This document shows, one piece after another, positions 27,855 to 41,971 of a stretch of 64,000 nucleotides of DNA (the first letter of the stretch is position 1; each line of letters begins with the position of its first letter). The position numbers and the translations under genes are program-made. Source of the DNA: Pogonophryne albipinna (lineage: Eukaryota > Chordata > Actinopteri > Perciformes > Artedidraconidae); NCBI GenBank assembly GCA_028583405.1, contig CM053260.1:19608813-19672812 (forward strand), in the 5' to 3' direction. The notes below the pieces were generated by a model. The model ran no database searches. It saw only the letters and a program-made list of their open reading frames with translations, and was not told the DNA's origin.

Positions 27855-30800
27855 CATGTGAGTGAAGGAGGAAACAAGAATAGTGTTTGTCCACACTGCC
27901 AGTCTGTGTGCAAAATGCTTTTATTATGGCCTGATATGCCACTGCTGGGAGCATCAACTCTGACCAGCAGAAGTAAGATGTTCTCTGAGTGTGTGTGTCT
28001 AGGTTCAGATTATTTTCAAGTATGCCCTTTATAGAATACATTTATCATTGGGCATCTGAGGTGGTTCAAATAGAAACATCAACTTTAGTGGCACAGTTGA
28101 TCTCATCCAAGAATGTCATGACTAATTCATAAGAACATGCAGAGATGAGGAAAGATTGAAAGGAACAATCTGAAAGATCTGAACTAGTTTCAACTTCATT
28201 TTCAAGTTTTTGAAGCGGCATCTTTCTCTACAAGTCCCTAAAATGAAAAAAGTAGGATTGTATTTCCTTGCTAAGATTTAACGGAAGCCCTTTCTAGTTG
28301 CATAGCAGATTGTCGGGACACTGACAAGAAACCCACATTCAAATAAGAGGATTGGTTGATTTGGCTAACTCACACTGCTAACGCCATTAGCTTTAAAAGA
28401 ACAAAAGCCATGAATTTTGGCGCCTATTTCCTTACAGTGTGTTTGTGTTAAGATGAGACCAATTACTCTCTCCGCACACATATAGCATGTGAGTGAAGAA
28501 AGACTTGAAGAAATCGGAGCCTGGTCTTTACTAGAGCGAACTAACGCTTTTCACAGCAACAACTGGGGTACAACCATCTGAAATCTTGACATCCTTCTCA
28601 CTCTCTCATAGCCTCTATGTTTTCCTTTTATATCCATCTCTCCTCTCTCTATCCTTCTCTCATAACCCCCTCCCTTTCACACTCTTCTTTTGTCACCTTT
28701 CCACATGGAAGAACAATTGTTCTGACGGAGTTCACTCTGTCTGTTTGTCTCTCTCTGCGCCCTCAGCTCCCACACCTCCTCTCCTCGCTACCTCTCTCTT
28801 AGATCCAGAGGGAATCACACTGTCTGAACCAAATGTGCCACAAACTTGTCAGATGATGTTTGTTTTCCAGTCCCCTTCCCGCACCTCAGAGCTCGTGTGT
28901 GTTTTAACTCTGTCTACATATTTGACAAAGTGCTGTGGCATGCGCCGCACTCGAGCGTCAACAAAGGAACATTTTGCAGCGTCATTATTTAAATAGGAAT
29001 CTGCAGAGGGGGGAAAAGAGCGGTGGCCAGACTGAGTCACAAGGTTTGTGTGATAATAAGGTTGGTAAGTTCAGGCGGCTTGATAGCTTATTTGCGAAGG
29101 CTGTGAGTAAACAACCTTTCTAGAGGCTCCCTAGGAACTTTAAATAAAGGACATTTTGCTGAAAACCAAAGGTGTTCAAGGGACTGAACAGCTGCGTTCT
29201 TGCCAGAAATCTACAGAGAAACAAACTCTCTATCCAATAAACTCGAGCACACATACAACTTCTATTCACTGAAAACATGATTTGCCCTGTTAAAACAACT
29301 AGTATAGTATGCATGCTGTCTCAAAGAGATGTTCAACACCAGTGAGTTTAACTCGTAGGGCCCTCTGGAAGATAGTTTGGGTTAGTGGTCAAACTACAGT
29401 TATTTCATTCGACATTCAATCTAGCTGTTTCGTGCCGTTCGTAGTCCTGTTTGTCCTAACTTAAGAAAATCTGTGGCTTTGATCATCCTGGAGGTACAGA
29501 GACAAATGCCTTCTAAAGTCAGTACAGCCAAGGGTTGCTTTATGTTAGAGATAGCTGATGAATGGTGTACAAGAAAAGATTATGGGAAGAAGAGGCACAG
29601 GGCAAGAAGGACAGATAGAAGGGTAAGTCTGCCGAGGAGTAACTCCCACACTGTAAATACACCTCTAAAAACTCATCCCCAACTTTGGCAAGACGCGGCA
29701 CCAGCATCCTTTATGAATGTCACACCCCGTGAGAGGAAAATGATTACGTTGCAAAGAAGACAGGGGGGCAGAGAACGAGGGCGGTGGGAGAAAGAGGGAG
29801 AAGAAAAATCACTTTGATGGATTATACCCCTCGTGGGACAACCTTGTAACGCTTTTTATACAGGAATCTAGCTCCTCCGTTACAGCGATGATTCTCTTTT
29901 TTCTCCCATCTCCTTTTGTCATCCAAGACGTGCGCTAGCTGTGAAAACTGCGCCAGCGCTGATACCTAGCGCTCGCAGGAACTAATTACGACCAGTGATT
30001 AAGAGAGGAGACGCCGCTTCTACCGCACATGCTGTCTTTGGGTGGGGGAGCCTTTTTAATTGCCTTTGCCAAATAAATGATGGCCAAATATGCATGGACC
30101 CTGGCTTCTTAATGGAGTGTTGGCGGCAAAGGGCGAAGACTTCGGGGCCATTGGCACTCCCTGCACACAGATGGTGCCGCCTGTTCACGACTGGCGCCTG
30201 TTGTTGTTCGGTACGTTAAGGGCACCTGTGAAATTAAACAGACCAATGAATTCCCCACTGGCTGCAAAACAGAATATTAGCATTTTGTGAACGATGGCCA
30301 AACTGACACAAGCATTAGCTGCGTTTAATGCTATAAGGCAAAGCATGTAGAGGTAGTAAGTGAAGAGGTTTGCACCTGTTAAGTTACTCAAGGAAGCGGA
30401 GATAAAGCTGTAGAGTCGGTGTATTCTCAGCTGCATGTTGGAGATGAGTTGCTCGTGCAGTTTTGTTAGCCCTAAAGCACATCGAGACCTAATTAACAAT
30501 CGTGTTCCACAGCAAGGTTGTCTTTGGCGAGGATCCAGTCCAACCAATAATTCATTTACCATAACAGTAACAGATCTTCCTGGGCAGTAAAGGACTTAAA
30601 AGTTCGACATGACTCCTGCAGATGCACTTAGTGGTAAGCTACCTAGTGTATATATTCTCCTTTTAATGGGGGCTTGAGTAGCTCTCTCTGCACACTAATA
30701 ATTAAAATGTCTGCTTCTTCACCTCGGCGTCTTTTTAAATTTGAATCTTCGAGATTCCTGTTTAACTTTTTATTGATTTTGAAGACACCTTTAGTCTTTT

Positions 30801-33800
30801 GAAGTCATTGCTTTAGTGTCCTTGCACTGCCTTTTCCAGTGATAGCTTTAAAAGTGTGTCACCAGTACTCTGACTGCACTGACTGCAGCTCCCTAAAGCT
30901 CAGGCAAGCTAACATGAAATGAACTACTGACACTAGCGAGGAAAACACCAGTGTCTACGAGAAACCATGTCCACAGAGACACAGTAACACCATGCATTAA
31001 CACATCAAACAAGACCATGTGATAACTATTTCATGACATTATTGCTACAGACATGCCACAGTTTCCTCATGTACTTTACCAAAGGCATCTGCTGCTTGGT
31101 AAGTCTTTCTCTGGACCTACTGTACATTAGCACTTTGCACTACATCTAAATAACTGCAACTCAATCCAGGCACGCGTCCAAAATAATGATATAAGTCAAT
31201 GTGGACTGCGGCTTAGAAATGACAGCTCAGACAGTCCAAGGGGGAAATATCTGCATCACTTAGTCACCATATTAATTCTTTCATCATCTTGGATAGGCAA
31301 TGCTGATGTTGACTCTTCTTTAAACTCAGAGACAGCTTGCTCTTCGCCTCCCTCTGAGCGAATAATGCTTTCCTACACTTTAAGTGTGGGGCCTCTGCAG
31401 ATGGCGCTCTGTTCTTTGTCCGCTCGGCATTGTTTACTGCTTCTGCTCGTACTAACTAGTTGTTCTTTTAATGTGTGCCATCTCTAACTGCACAACAAAT
31501 GATTTTTTCTTCTAGAAGATAACAGCTACACACATGGAATGGGCTATAATAAAATGCTGAAAATCCTGTCTGTTATCTGGACACAGTTTAAAACAGTATA
31601 CTGTGTGTTTCCAGCATCCTGCTACCATATCAATGAGCTACAATAAAGGAGAATGGGTGACATTTATCATTAGATGTATTTTCTTCATGGCTGTTAAAAT
31701 GTTGAACTGATTATGTTTTCTTAATTGAATATCCTCCTCTTATTCTTCTTATCATAATCAGTCACATCTGAAGGATGGAGGTCTGTGTGTCGTGCTGCTT
31801 TGTGCAACCAAGATGTGGTTCTTTCTGGCAGAACTTTTATATATTAATCCTTTTTGTCGTGTGCAGGCAGTCGTCCTGGTGAATCAATAGTAATTTAACA
31901 GTGAGTTATTGCTAGATATGTGCATATACTGGACAGCGTGAGCACAGTGCGATTCTGGTGTGTTTACCCAATGAGTGCTGAGTCAACAATAATGACACAG
32001 CATTTTTTTTCTTTGCTGCTCTACCCCTCAACTGTTTCCCCCTCTCACTCACAGGGATTTCTTATTTGTTCTGCTCTTGATCTCATTACATCATGACTCA
32101 AGGGCTGTATTCATTAAAGTTTAAAGGTACAATGCACTCCGGAGTCACTTGCGGTGAATAACGCAGACCCTGTTAGTCAGTCTCCAGCTGCTCGCTCTCT
32201 CATTCTCCAGGCCTTCACTCCTTCCTGTTTAGTGGAAGTGCTAGTTCCTTTTAATTTACCCTGCTTCTCTTTCACCAATGAGGCGAGAAAAACTGCCGCT
32301 GCGTGCAAGCCGCAGAGCTTTCAACAGGGCCCAGATGTTGAGACTGGCAGTTGACTCTTGACAACAATGCTCCAGCTTTTTAATTAAACTTTGGGGAAGT
32401 AGTTTTAATTTCCCTGTGTAAGCTGTACTCACAATGTCTTTTTACATGTGGAAGGAAATGAACTGCACTTTGATTGTGGTATTTCCCTTTTTTATATACC
32501 TCTGGCAAAATCGTTTTCACCCTCAAACGACAGAACTTGACTCATCTTCTGCGGTTGGTTTTAGAAGATTAACTTACATAACATGGCCTTGGGAGCGTAA
32601 ACATGATGAATAAATCTCTTTAAATGGATGCTGACAGAGTATACGGCTGCATGCGGTCACAACTGGCGATCTAGCTGAGTGCGACAATTTCATGCAGCTT
32701 CTCCTCTGTTATCCTTATGCATTCGGTCTGTGAAAATGATACGATAAAGCCTGTTATCCAACTTTTACACATTTTTCATTTTCTGACTCGAAATGATCAA
32801 TTGTCTGACTATTCTGTTCTTCCACTCATAACTGTCAGTCACGTCTTAGTATGGCATAAACAACTACAATTCTTCTAATTCATTACAAAGGTTTTTTTAT
32901 TATTTCACATCCATTATGTCCAATTATGTGGCATCAAACCTTTAGCGTTTTGGGGACAGTTAGACACACATGGGGTGTCATCTTTGGGCAACACAAAATG
33001 CGTGTGCTGATGAATTATTGATATGATCCTGAAGAAAGAAATTGCGCTCTAATTGCATGTCATCATTACCAGGTAGAAACCAGTCTCCATGTCTCCTTAA
33101 TATGATTACACATTCATAATTGTGCCGTTATTAGCCTAGTTTATTATTCACAACAGCAAAGCTCACTAATTGGCATGAGTCTGCAGCATATTGTCACTTA
33201 CTGTTTAAATTAAAGGTAGTTTTCCTTTAATATAAAGCTGAAGTCTAGTTGTCTGCCGAAATGTAAATGTCCTCCTGTGGATGAAAAGTTAATGAAATTA
33301 CAAACACATTTTGGTTAATTGTTCTATACATTTTGGCAACATGCCCTAAACGTGCAACCTCCACTGGTTGAAGTCGGATTGTGTAGAAGACAAATGGGTC
33401 GATTTCTCACTCAATGACAGTTCCTGCAAGTTAATTGTAACATCTTGTTAGCTTCAAACTGTTTTTCAGCATTGCTTTGGACTTTTCTCATACCAAATGC
33501 CTTTTGTAGTTGCAAGAAAAAGATGGCCACGGACATTACCATTTCCACCATCAGAAGTACACTCTCTAGCACACTCTCCAGAATGTTATTTGTGGGCTTT
33601 AGCTTTTTGGCTTAGCTATTGTTGCAAAACAAGGATGCAGATATATTATTTCCAGCCGCCATTTTCACCACTTTGGTTTTTCTGTAGCAGGTACTCTGCG
33701 GTCTCATGGGAGCCTGATCCCATTCCCCTCGCTCTTCAGTCTTTAATTCCTTTTTGTCTCCATCAGACCTCTTTCCAGTGAAGATGTCCTCATCTTCAGC

Positions 33801-33834
33801 TCCTTTACCTCACTCTGAACCCCCTCCTGCTCCT

Positions 33835-33838
<4 letters not shown>

Positions 33839-33864
<26 letters not shown>
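33839..33864. repeat. (CT)n microsatellite
   Basis: Thirteen or so CT units inside a longer pyrimidine-rich region (33790-34115). Confidence 0.9.
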
Positions 33865-33870
<6 letters not shown>

Positions 33871-34219
33871 GGCTCACTTAACTCCCACCCTTCAAGCCTC
33901 CTTGCCATATCTCCCCACCTTTTTTCTCCCCCCCACCATCTCCCCCTCTCACACTCCATCTCCAGCTTCTTATCTGCATCTCGCTGCATTTGCATCACCC
34001 TCACTTTTCCCTCTCCCTCCCTCTAACTCTTTGTCAACATGAACTCAATGTCTTCCCCTACTCTCTCTCGGTCTCACTCTCTGTCTCTGTCTGTCTCTCT
34101 CTGTCTCTCTCTCTATGCGTCCCTCTGAGGCATGTTTAATTAAGCGTAGGGCTATGTGTCAGAGAGAGAGAGAGGGAGAGGAGAACACTAATGCTATCTG
34201 GAGCACCAGGCTAGACTAG

Positions 34220-34440
34220 GCAGGATCTCCTCCTTCTATCCTCCTCCTCCTCTACTTTTTTGTCCTCTCCTCCTCCACCTCCCCCTCTCCCTTTGGCCTG
34301 TGCTAACCGTAATTACCCTGCTCATTAGCAGAGGGAAGAGGTAGAGGGGAGAGGGGAGAGGGGGAGCCAACAGGGGAGGGAAAGAGCATAGGAGGAGAGG
34401 AACAAAGGAGCAGGGGAGGACAGGTGAGAAGGTAAGAGGA
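34220..34440. repeat. Facing pyrimidine and purine tracts around a TAAT-containing core
   Basis: A C/T-rich block (about 34225-34293) faces a G/A-rich block (about 34330-34440), and the two are largely complementary. The centre holds TGCTAA (34301-34306) and its inverted copy TTAGCA (34325-34330), enclosing ccgtaattaccctgctca. Confidence 0.6.
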
Positions 34441-37400
34441 ACACTAAAGACTTCAGTGTATAAAGAGATGGACAACTGGGACTCAGTCTTAGTCAGAGTA
34501 CTTAGAAGCCATGTTACTACAGGGTAACTTGGAAAATGTCAGGACAGTTAAACAAATTGTTTGTGTGCTTTATGTCCGCATGTTCCTTAGCTTTGGATGT
34601 GTAGATATTTAAGAACTCATGCTACAGATCCAATTAAGCACGTGACCAGGGCCAAATTGTGCATTGTGCAAAATAGAAAGCCAAGTTTGTGACGTCAGAC
34701 ATGGTGAAGACTCTGATTCTGGAACTCAATGTGTACAGAAAAGTAGGACATTTTCAATATTACATTATGCTAAATGTTGATGCGCCTTGCCAAAGCCTAC
34801 ATGTGTTACAGAGCAGAGTCCTGGCTGGTGGCAGGTGTGTTGATGCACAGGCCTTACAAGCTTACTCTCTTGTTTGTCCAGGCAAGGTTCCAAGAGAGCA
34901 GATTCATCTGGCCCACATGATGGGAGCTCTTTGGCTGCTTGGCCTCCAGCGTGCAGATTGGCTCCGGTTACTTTTTTTCCATCCTCTTTAGTAAGAATAA
35001 GGAAACGTTGGAGAATATTATTTTCGAGGTGTAAACAGATCTCAAGATGGGAGACCTTCAAAAAATTCCCCATGGCCTTTTTGAGTTTGCATGCTCCTTT
35101 TTGATTCACTTTAATTTGTCATTGAGGGACCATAAAAGAAAAAACTAACGTCAGATTTGAATTATTATATGTCAAAATGTTTTCAAAGCATAACTCAGTT
35201 GTGTCTTGTAATGCGCCTCTCTTTTATCTGTTGGAAAGAAGAGTGTGGTTTTTTCCGGCTTCCCTTTCTCCCTCAGTTATTACCATGCATGTATCATCTC
35301 ATGTCACCCTCAGCTCTCTGTGCGCCTTTCTCTCTGCTTTTAGCTCGCTTCCCTGAGTGATTTCCTCCTTTCCGTCCCTTAGCTCTACCCTATGCAGTTT
35401 TTGTACTTTTTATTATAATTCCCTGATTCAAATGACTCTCATACTGATGGCAAATAAAATAACATTCATCTCTTCTCAATCCTCTACAGACGCAACACGT
35501 TGTGCACAACATGTTTTACTCTGAGAAGCTCCACTCTATTTGACCCCTATGATTCAGAGGAATGTTTTGAGCAACAGGGATTTGCTTTCAAAGACATCTT
35601 ATCCAAATGGAGGGAAATTCACTTTTCTCTCAGTTCGAGCTGCTAATAAAAGGTGTGTTCGCTTATGCAGACCCCGTGTCGTGTATTTACAGCTACCAAC
35701 AAGATAAAAATGTGTGCATCTGCAAACCAGAGACTTCAAACAAAAACCCTCCGAACCTCAGGCTTACTGCATCATTAAAATAGATTTGCTTGTAGTCATA
35801 AAAGGTTCGGAAACTGTGTCCATTTAGTATGGACTCATAAAGTACAGTAGGATAAGATTTGTGTTTGATCAAGGCTGAATTACAAACAGTAAGAGCATGT
35901 TTCTCGGGGCAAAACAGTAAATATGCCCCAAAGACACCCGAGAAAGAGGTTTTATTTAAAGCTAGACCTGCACCTCTATAATCGCTATTTAGAGACTACT
36001 GGAGAAATGTAAGCATGACCAACAAAATAGTGAGCCCACATGTGCACAACCACATGTCTTAAGTTCTTATGCAAAAAAAAATGTTGTATTCAATTGATGA
36101 CATGCAAGGTGAGCATCACATGAGAGGCAACCAGCTCTTCCAGGCCAGTGAGCTTTGATAAATAACATGCATGTCTCCAGGCACATTTGTAAGAGTAAAT
36201 CGGGCCCCATGCGTCCGTTTAACTGTCAGGCCAGAATGGTGATTTCTGATTGGCCGTTAACCAAAGTTGACAGAAAAGTACCCTCCAGAAATAATTGTTT
36301 CACATCAATGCTGAGATCCTGTGTGGACAAACTAGATAACGCTGAAAGGAATAGTTTGTGCGAGAGAGAAAGTGAGGTTAAGGCTGCTTTTTATGTTCCC
36401 TTGTACACTTCAATAGTTTATTATAATCAGAATCTTCTCTTTGTCATGTGTGTTATCCGGGAATGTTATTATTGCATTCAGAAAGATTTCAGTTTTGATG
36501 GGTTAGTAATTGTAATATTAAAGAAATATATATTTCAGTTTAATTAATAATAGTTATTCTTTCCGTATAACGATTATCGCCCCTTCTGGATGTTGCACTG
36601 AAGGTAAATAACTCTAAATTAGACGTCACCCCCACCTAATGATTTATTTTCATCATAATTAATTCTCATCCTGGCAGTTGACAGTGCAGTTGGCGTGCAC
36701 TGAACTACTGTAGCTCGGATGAGGAATTGCGGAAAAGTTGTCTTTCTCCAGGAGGGAGTATACCCAGATCTTTGATTTTATCGAGCGATGGGAAGCGCAT
36801 AAATCTAATGCACACTTACTTAAAGCAGAGGAAATGTAAATCTGCAGTTTTTGAGGTGTAAGAAAAAGGTATTACAAGGTGAGAGAAGCAGGGTCGTAGC
36901 ACATACTGTATGTGACATGTGTGTGTGTGCCATTGTCCCACATGTCTATTATACTCTATACATGATAGGATTACACATGTACTTGTATAGAGCTCAGTGC
37001 TATTAACCTTTCTCTCCAGGTTTCCTTTAATAAGGGCAAAGTGGGCGTCCCTCAGCAAAGACACCCCAGTGTTGCAGTGTTTTCAGCCATTGTGATTTTA
37101 ATTAGAGGAATCTGGCCGCAGTCGACATCATCAGATCCTCTCATTTGTAATCTGAGTGAGTTGGCCGGGTTTTACGAGCTGACGTCCAAAACTCAATCGC
37201 ACTCTTTAACCCCTCTGAGTAGACACATTTTGTTTTGTTCAACCATCTCAGGCAAACACGATACAGCAGGGATCGTATTTCAAAATGAACGGAACCTGAA
37301 CGACATTAGAATTGTAGGAAAAAAGAAATAAAAGACAGAAAAAGTGAATCTACGTACATACTGTACATTCAGTGTTATTTGGGGTAATCGTAGAGCCTCA

Positions 37401-39306
37401 AATGTAGTCCAAAAACTCCTACATTATTGTGACATGAATACAATCTCTTTGTTTTTTAAGATTTCACTTGCAAAAGAAGAGATAGATATGTTCTTTTAAT
37501 AAAAAATATTACATCTGGGAGGTTTTGTCAAATTGTTCCCCCGAGATTAGAATGGATATTTTCCAGTCTGTGGGTTTATATTAAAGTTAAAATGACTGTG
37601 TAGCGCTGCATAACAGTCGTACATTAAGTCTCCTGTAGCACTTCCCATAGCGGGGGGTCAGTCTGTGCCACAGGGGGCCGTGGCGCTCAGGGCCTGGGCG
37701 TGCCATCCCGGGCGAGTAGCTGGCTTTCACCACGTGACCACCTCGGCTTTATTGGATTAGACTCTGGCCCTCCTCGGGTTTGTAATTGCATTTGCCCGAT
37801 GCTGTGTATTTAAGAATAGAACAGCCCCGGTCCCTGTGGCCCTCCCCTACCTGATTTCCCAGCAGCCTCCAAGGGGAGCAGACCAGCACCGGCCCCCGGA
37901 TAAGAAGTCGTCTTGACAACCAGGAGGCAACTGGTGTGGGGGGGGGAAATGGAAAAACTGCTGTCGACTTCCTCTTCTCTCTCTGTGACTTTGCACTTTT
38001 TCACATCTGCGAGGCAATTCACTTTGCTTTATTACCATGCATTCCTCGTTCACATTCAGAGTGAGACATTAAAGAAAAGAAGCAAATGTTTCTTCGTGCT
38101 GGGTCCCCCTGGGAGCGGGAAATGAAGGGCTGTCGAATGGGGACTCGTATTTCATCCTGTCCATAATTTATGGAGAGACTAGGTTTAGGAAAGGGACATT
38201 GCGCTAACACGGGGATGCTTGTCATAAGCATATCCCACGAGTCGTAAGCTACTGGAGGGGGCACAAATCGATGGTGACACATGTTTCTGTTTGCTGCACG
38301 ATGAACTTGATGCCATTTTCCCATCTTAAGCATTTGCAGATAAGCTTCCATTATAAGTGTCATTACGTGCCAGTGATACCGTGGCAATGTTTAAGCGGTT
38401 TCTGTAAGGCTACTCGGCTTGTTAGCGCTTTCTGCTAGCATGCTTTAGCAGATCTCGAAAACTATACAGGGTTAGAACTTGACCTCTTCCAGCCGGCACT
38501 GCTTTAGTGGGACAGAAAGCCTTACTGTATATTTCCTGGAACAGTGACATCCTTTTGAACTGTGAGTTGCACCAGCCGGCTACAGTATATCATAAAGCAC
38601 AAGCTGTCTGCTAATCACAAATTACAGCCAGCCTCTCCTCTAGCCCTGATCCAGCTCTCTCCACAGGGAGGCCGAGGGGAAGAATACTAGCTGCTGTCAA
38701 GTCCCCACCACTCCCCACTACAAGGTGCTTATAAATCGGCATCCTCGCAGATAGGTCAAGGTTTTGATTTGGTCGTGACCTTAGTTCATAAATCTGAATG
38801 ATGTAGGGTCCTTGGTTAAAAGGCTGCTGGATCAACTCTCCAATGGGGCACCCCCCTCCTTCGCTTTCCGTCTCATTCCCTCTGACTCTCTCTCCTCCCA
38901 ACCTCCCGTCCCTTTTTCAGTCACCGCTGCAGCCTCGAGTCCCTGGAGCCTATATAACAGGCAGAGAGGGAGGGAGGGAGAGAGATGACGAGGGGGTGAA
39001 ACAGGCAATCAATAAATCAATATGTTTTGCGCCACTAAGCTAGGGTAAGCTCACTCTCTCAAAGCTGCGTGTGCATGTACGTACATACGGACACACACAC
39101 ACTCACATATATGCACTCACTTACAATCCCAGCAAATTTCTTTCACCACACACACACACAAACAAACAAATGAAGGCCCAGGACAGATTGTCCCTTGCCA
39201 AAAGACATTTTGTTGTTTTAGGGACTTTCTTTTTCTTCATTCTATTTCCTGTTTTGGATCATTAAGCCATTGATTTTTGTTTCAACGGGTAAGTGGTGGT
39301 GGGGAC

Positions 39307-39385
39307 CCCCTGGGAGCCGGCTGAAAACCTCAACAGAGTGGCCCCAGCAGGAGTTTCTCTAGTTGTGACAGGCTGCTCCCAGGGG
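39307..39385. repeat. Inverted repeat, 17-bp arms
   Basis: CCCCTGGGAGCCGGCTG (39307-39323) pairs with CAGGCTGCTCCCAGGGG (39369-39385) at 15 of 17 positions, with a 45-bp spacer. The transcript could form a stable hairpin. No known RNA family was recognised. Confidence 0.7.
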
Positions 39386-41656
39386 CCACTGGGCCCTCTT
39401 AACTCTGCAGGGGAGAAACTATCGCCTGAAATCAGTCACTCTGCCTCAGCATTCACAGGCACTCCTCCATAAGAGTATTCACTTATATAGATTTCTTCTA
39501 GCTAAATGACTTTGCAAGTACAAACGTGCACATTTAGTTATAGATGTGGATTCTGGTCCTCAGAGAAATTCCTGTAGGTGTACAAATGGTCATGGATTTT
39601 AAAGGATAAAAAAAAGTTGGCCGGAGTATCAGCTTTCCTATCACTACGTCCAATATTTGTAGATCCATGGGGGCGGTGAGGCTAGAGGAGAGAGCTGGAG
39701 AGATACGGTGAGATACAGTAGCAGACCAGGATACAGTTGGCCAACAGCCACCAAGATATTACAGTCAGATATATAGTAACACAGATGGATGCACTCAGCC
39801 TAAAGAGGCTGACATATTGTCTAGCGCTGTCATAAGAATGACATAATACCTATCCTGACAGGTAATGAAAATAAAGGCCGCTCTCCACCGCAGAGTTGCA
39901 TAAGCACTTTAACTTAAGCTCATACGTAAAACACTAACCCTGACATATGGGATATCCCGGGGGAAGTTTTCAGAGTGGTTGGATGTTAAAGGTGGAGGTC
40001 TGACAATTGGAAGTGGTCCCCTAACATGCTGGAGATGTTACTTTTGATTTCAGCACTCACAACCAAAGCATCCTATGGTTTCTTTATAAAGAGATATTGT
40101 TCTGCATCTCAGTCATCTGCGAGGTCTGCCGCAAACTCAGTTAGCGCAGGCATACATTTCCAGCACAGCAACGTTCCATGTCCAAATTTGAATATGTGCA
40201 AGTTTGTAATTATGCATGCATTTGTTATGACTCGGATAACAAGCATTTACTTATGTTATCAGTAATGTGAGCTGCTGAAAGTCTAAATATTTTTAAAACA
40301 TCTCATTTCTATATAATTTCTGTATTCAGTATGTAGTTGAGTTTGAATGTAAATCAGTATTGGATTTAGACTGAAGCAACGTTGTGGTGAAATGAATCCC
40401 AGAGATGGTTTGATCACCTCCTGCAGTGTGTCTTGGGTACATTTATGCATGCACTTTTATGTGGTTAAGCTCAGTCTGGACAGAAGCCAAGTTCATTTGA
40501 GTCATTTAGTGCCAGATGTAAAGGGGGTCTGTTTCACAAGATGAGATCAATATGAAAAACTGCTGTGTTTTGGCACCATTCCTGCAAAAAGTACATCAAA
40601 GCATAGGACTCAAATGAATACCAAGGGAGCATGGCATGTGAGCAGAAGCTCCTCTTCTCAAAAACAAAAAGACTCTGCCATGCAGTGGGGGAGTATTTAA
40701 CTCTGTGATGAGGAAACGTGCCTCATAAGAACATTTGAAAGTGAGACAATGTCCTTTTTAAAAGAGACTATATAACATAATTCCCTCTCCTATAATGACA
40801 CGTTTGAATCATTTGCAATGCAATATCCTATTCTCCTTTTGGTGCATCTGAAGGTTTTGCTGCTAAAGCCTCACTTTGTTTATCAGGACCAGTCGATAGT
40901 GTTGCTTAATGTTAGCAAACTCTTAGTTGAATGGTAATGTGTTATTTCTCCTTTTAGAGTCTGGACCTAAAGATGCCTTGTCCCATTTTGTGTTCTGCAT
41001 TCAAAGACCATCAGTAGTTCCTGTAAACCTGCTGGCAAACATAATCAAAAACATAACCTCCTTGACAGTGGAAATAAAATAAAGAAAATTCAAAATCTTA
41101 TGCCATTTCCTTGCTTCACCTTTTAGTCAGACCTGCTCCCCTCCTCTTCCTGTCCCAGCCTCCCTCTGTTCGAGAGGAGAGGCAGCTGGAGATACTTTAC
41201 AGGTTCAATTTGAAGGAACTTTTCCTCCATCAATAATGAAATAGTATATTCCCCTCCCCTTTTCTCACTTCCCCCAGGAACGAACCTGGTGCTGCTTCTG
41301 AAAACTCCCTCGCACTTTCTCAACACTCTTCTTCCTATCCTTAGCTAAACCCTCAGTTTTCCAGGACGAAAGAAACAGACGGGGCTGACAAATTAACCCC
41401 ATCTAAGTTAACAAAGAAAGTATCAAAGTAAAAAAGGATATAAAAAACGAAAGTTTCATTGTAACCAATTTATTTTTCAGTGCTGCACATTCCAACAATT
41501 GTTCATTTTTAGTCTCCTTTTGCTTTTTATTATATGTGAACATTCATTATTTTGGCACACAGCTTATTGAATAGCTGAAAGTATAATTTGAAAAGGGATG
41601 AATCAGAGAAATAAAAGACAAAGCTGAGATGTTGTTTTGACCTTTTGGTCTTGAAC

Positions 41657-41971
41657 TAGGGCTGCTCAATTAATCGTATTTTAATCGCCATTACGATTAT
41701 GGCTTGCAACGATTACGAAAACAACGTAATCGAAAGAAAACGATTCTTTTTTTATTTTGATTATTATTAATTTCTTTCTTTTTTTTGGTTTTTCAGTTGA
41801 ATTATACTTAAAGTTCAGGGTAATCAACTGTTCAAAACATACTGTTCAAAAAAAAATCTCCAATAAATTGATGTTTTCAAAGTAAATGGATAATCGTTTT
41901 TAATAATCGTGATATCAATTATTGACCCAAATAATCGAGATTAGGATTTGTGCCATAATCGAGCAGCCCTA
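41657..41971. mobile_element. hAT-type MITE, 315 bp
   Basis: Terminal inverted repeats begin TAGGGCTGCTCAATTA on the left, and the right end reads the same inverted with one mismatch. The flanks tcttgaac and ccttgaac match at 7 of 8 bases, the target duplication size of hAT elements. The interior is AT-rich with repeated AATCG/ATTACGATT motifs and no coding capacity, so it would depend on a transposase made elsewhere. Confidence 0.85.

Noticed and set aside
37168..37200. Peptide FYELTSKTQ, resembling the YELTVLKD strand of CELF RRM1
   Set aside because: It lies downstream of exon A, in the wrong order. It has no splice sites in phase, and the similarity ends after four residues.
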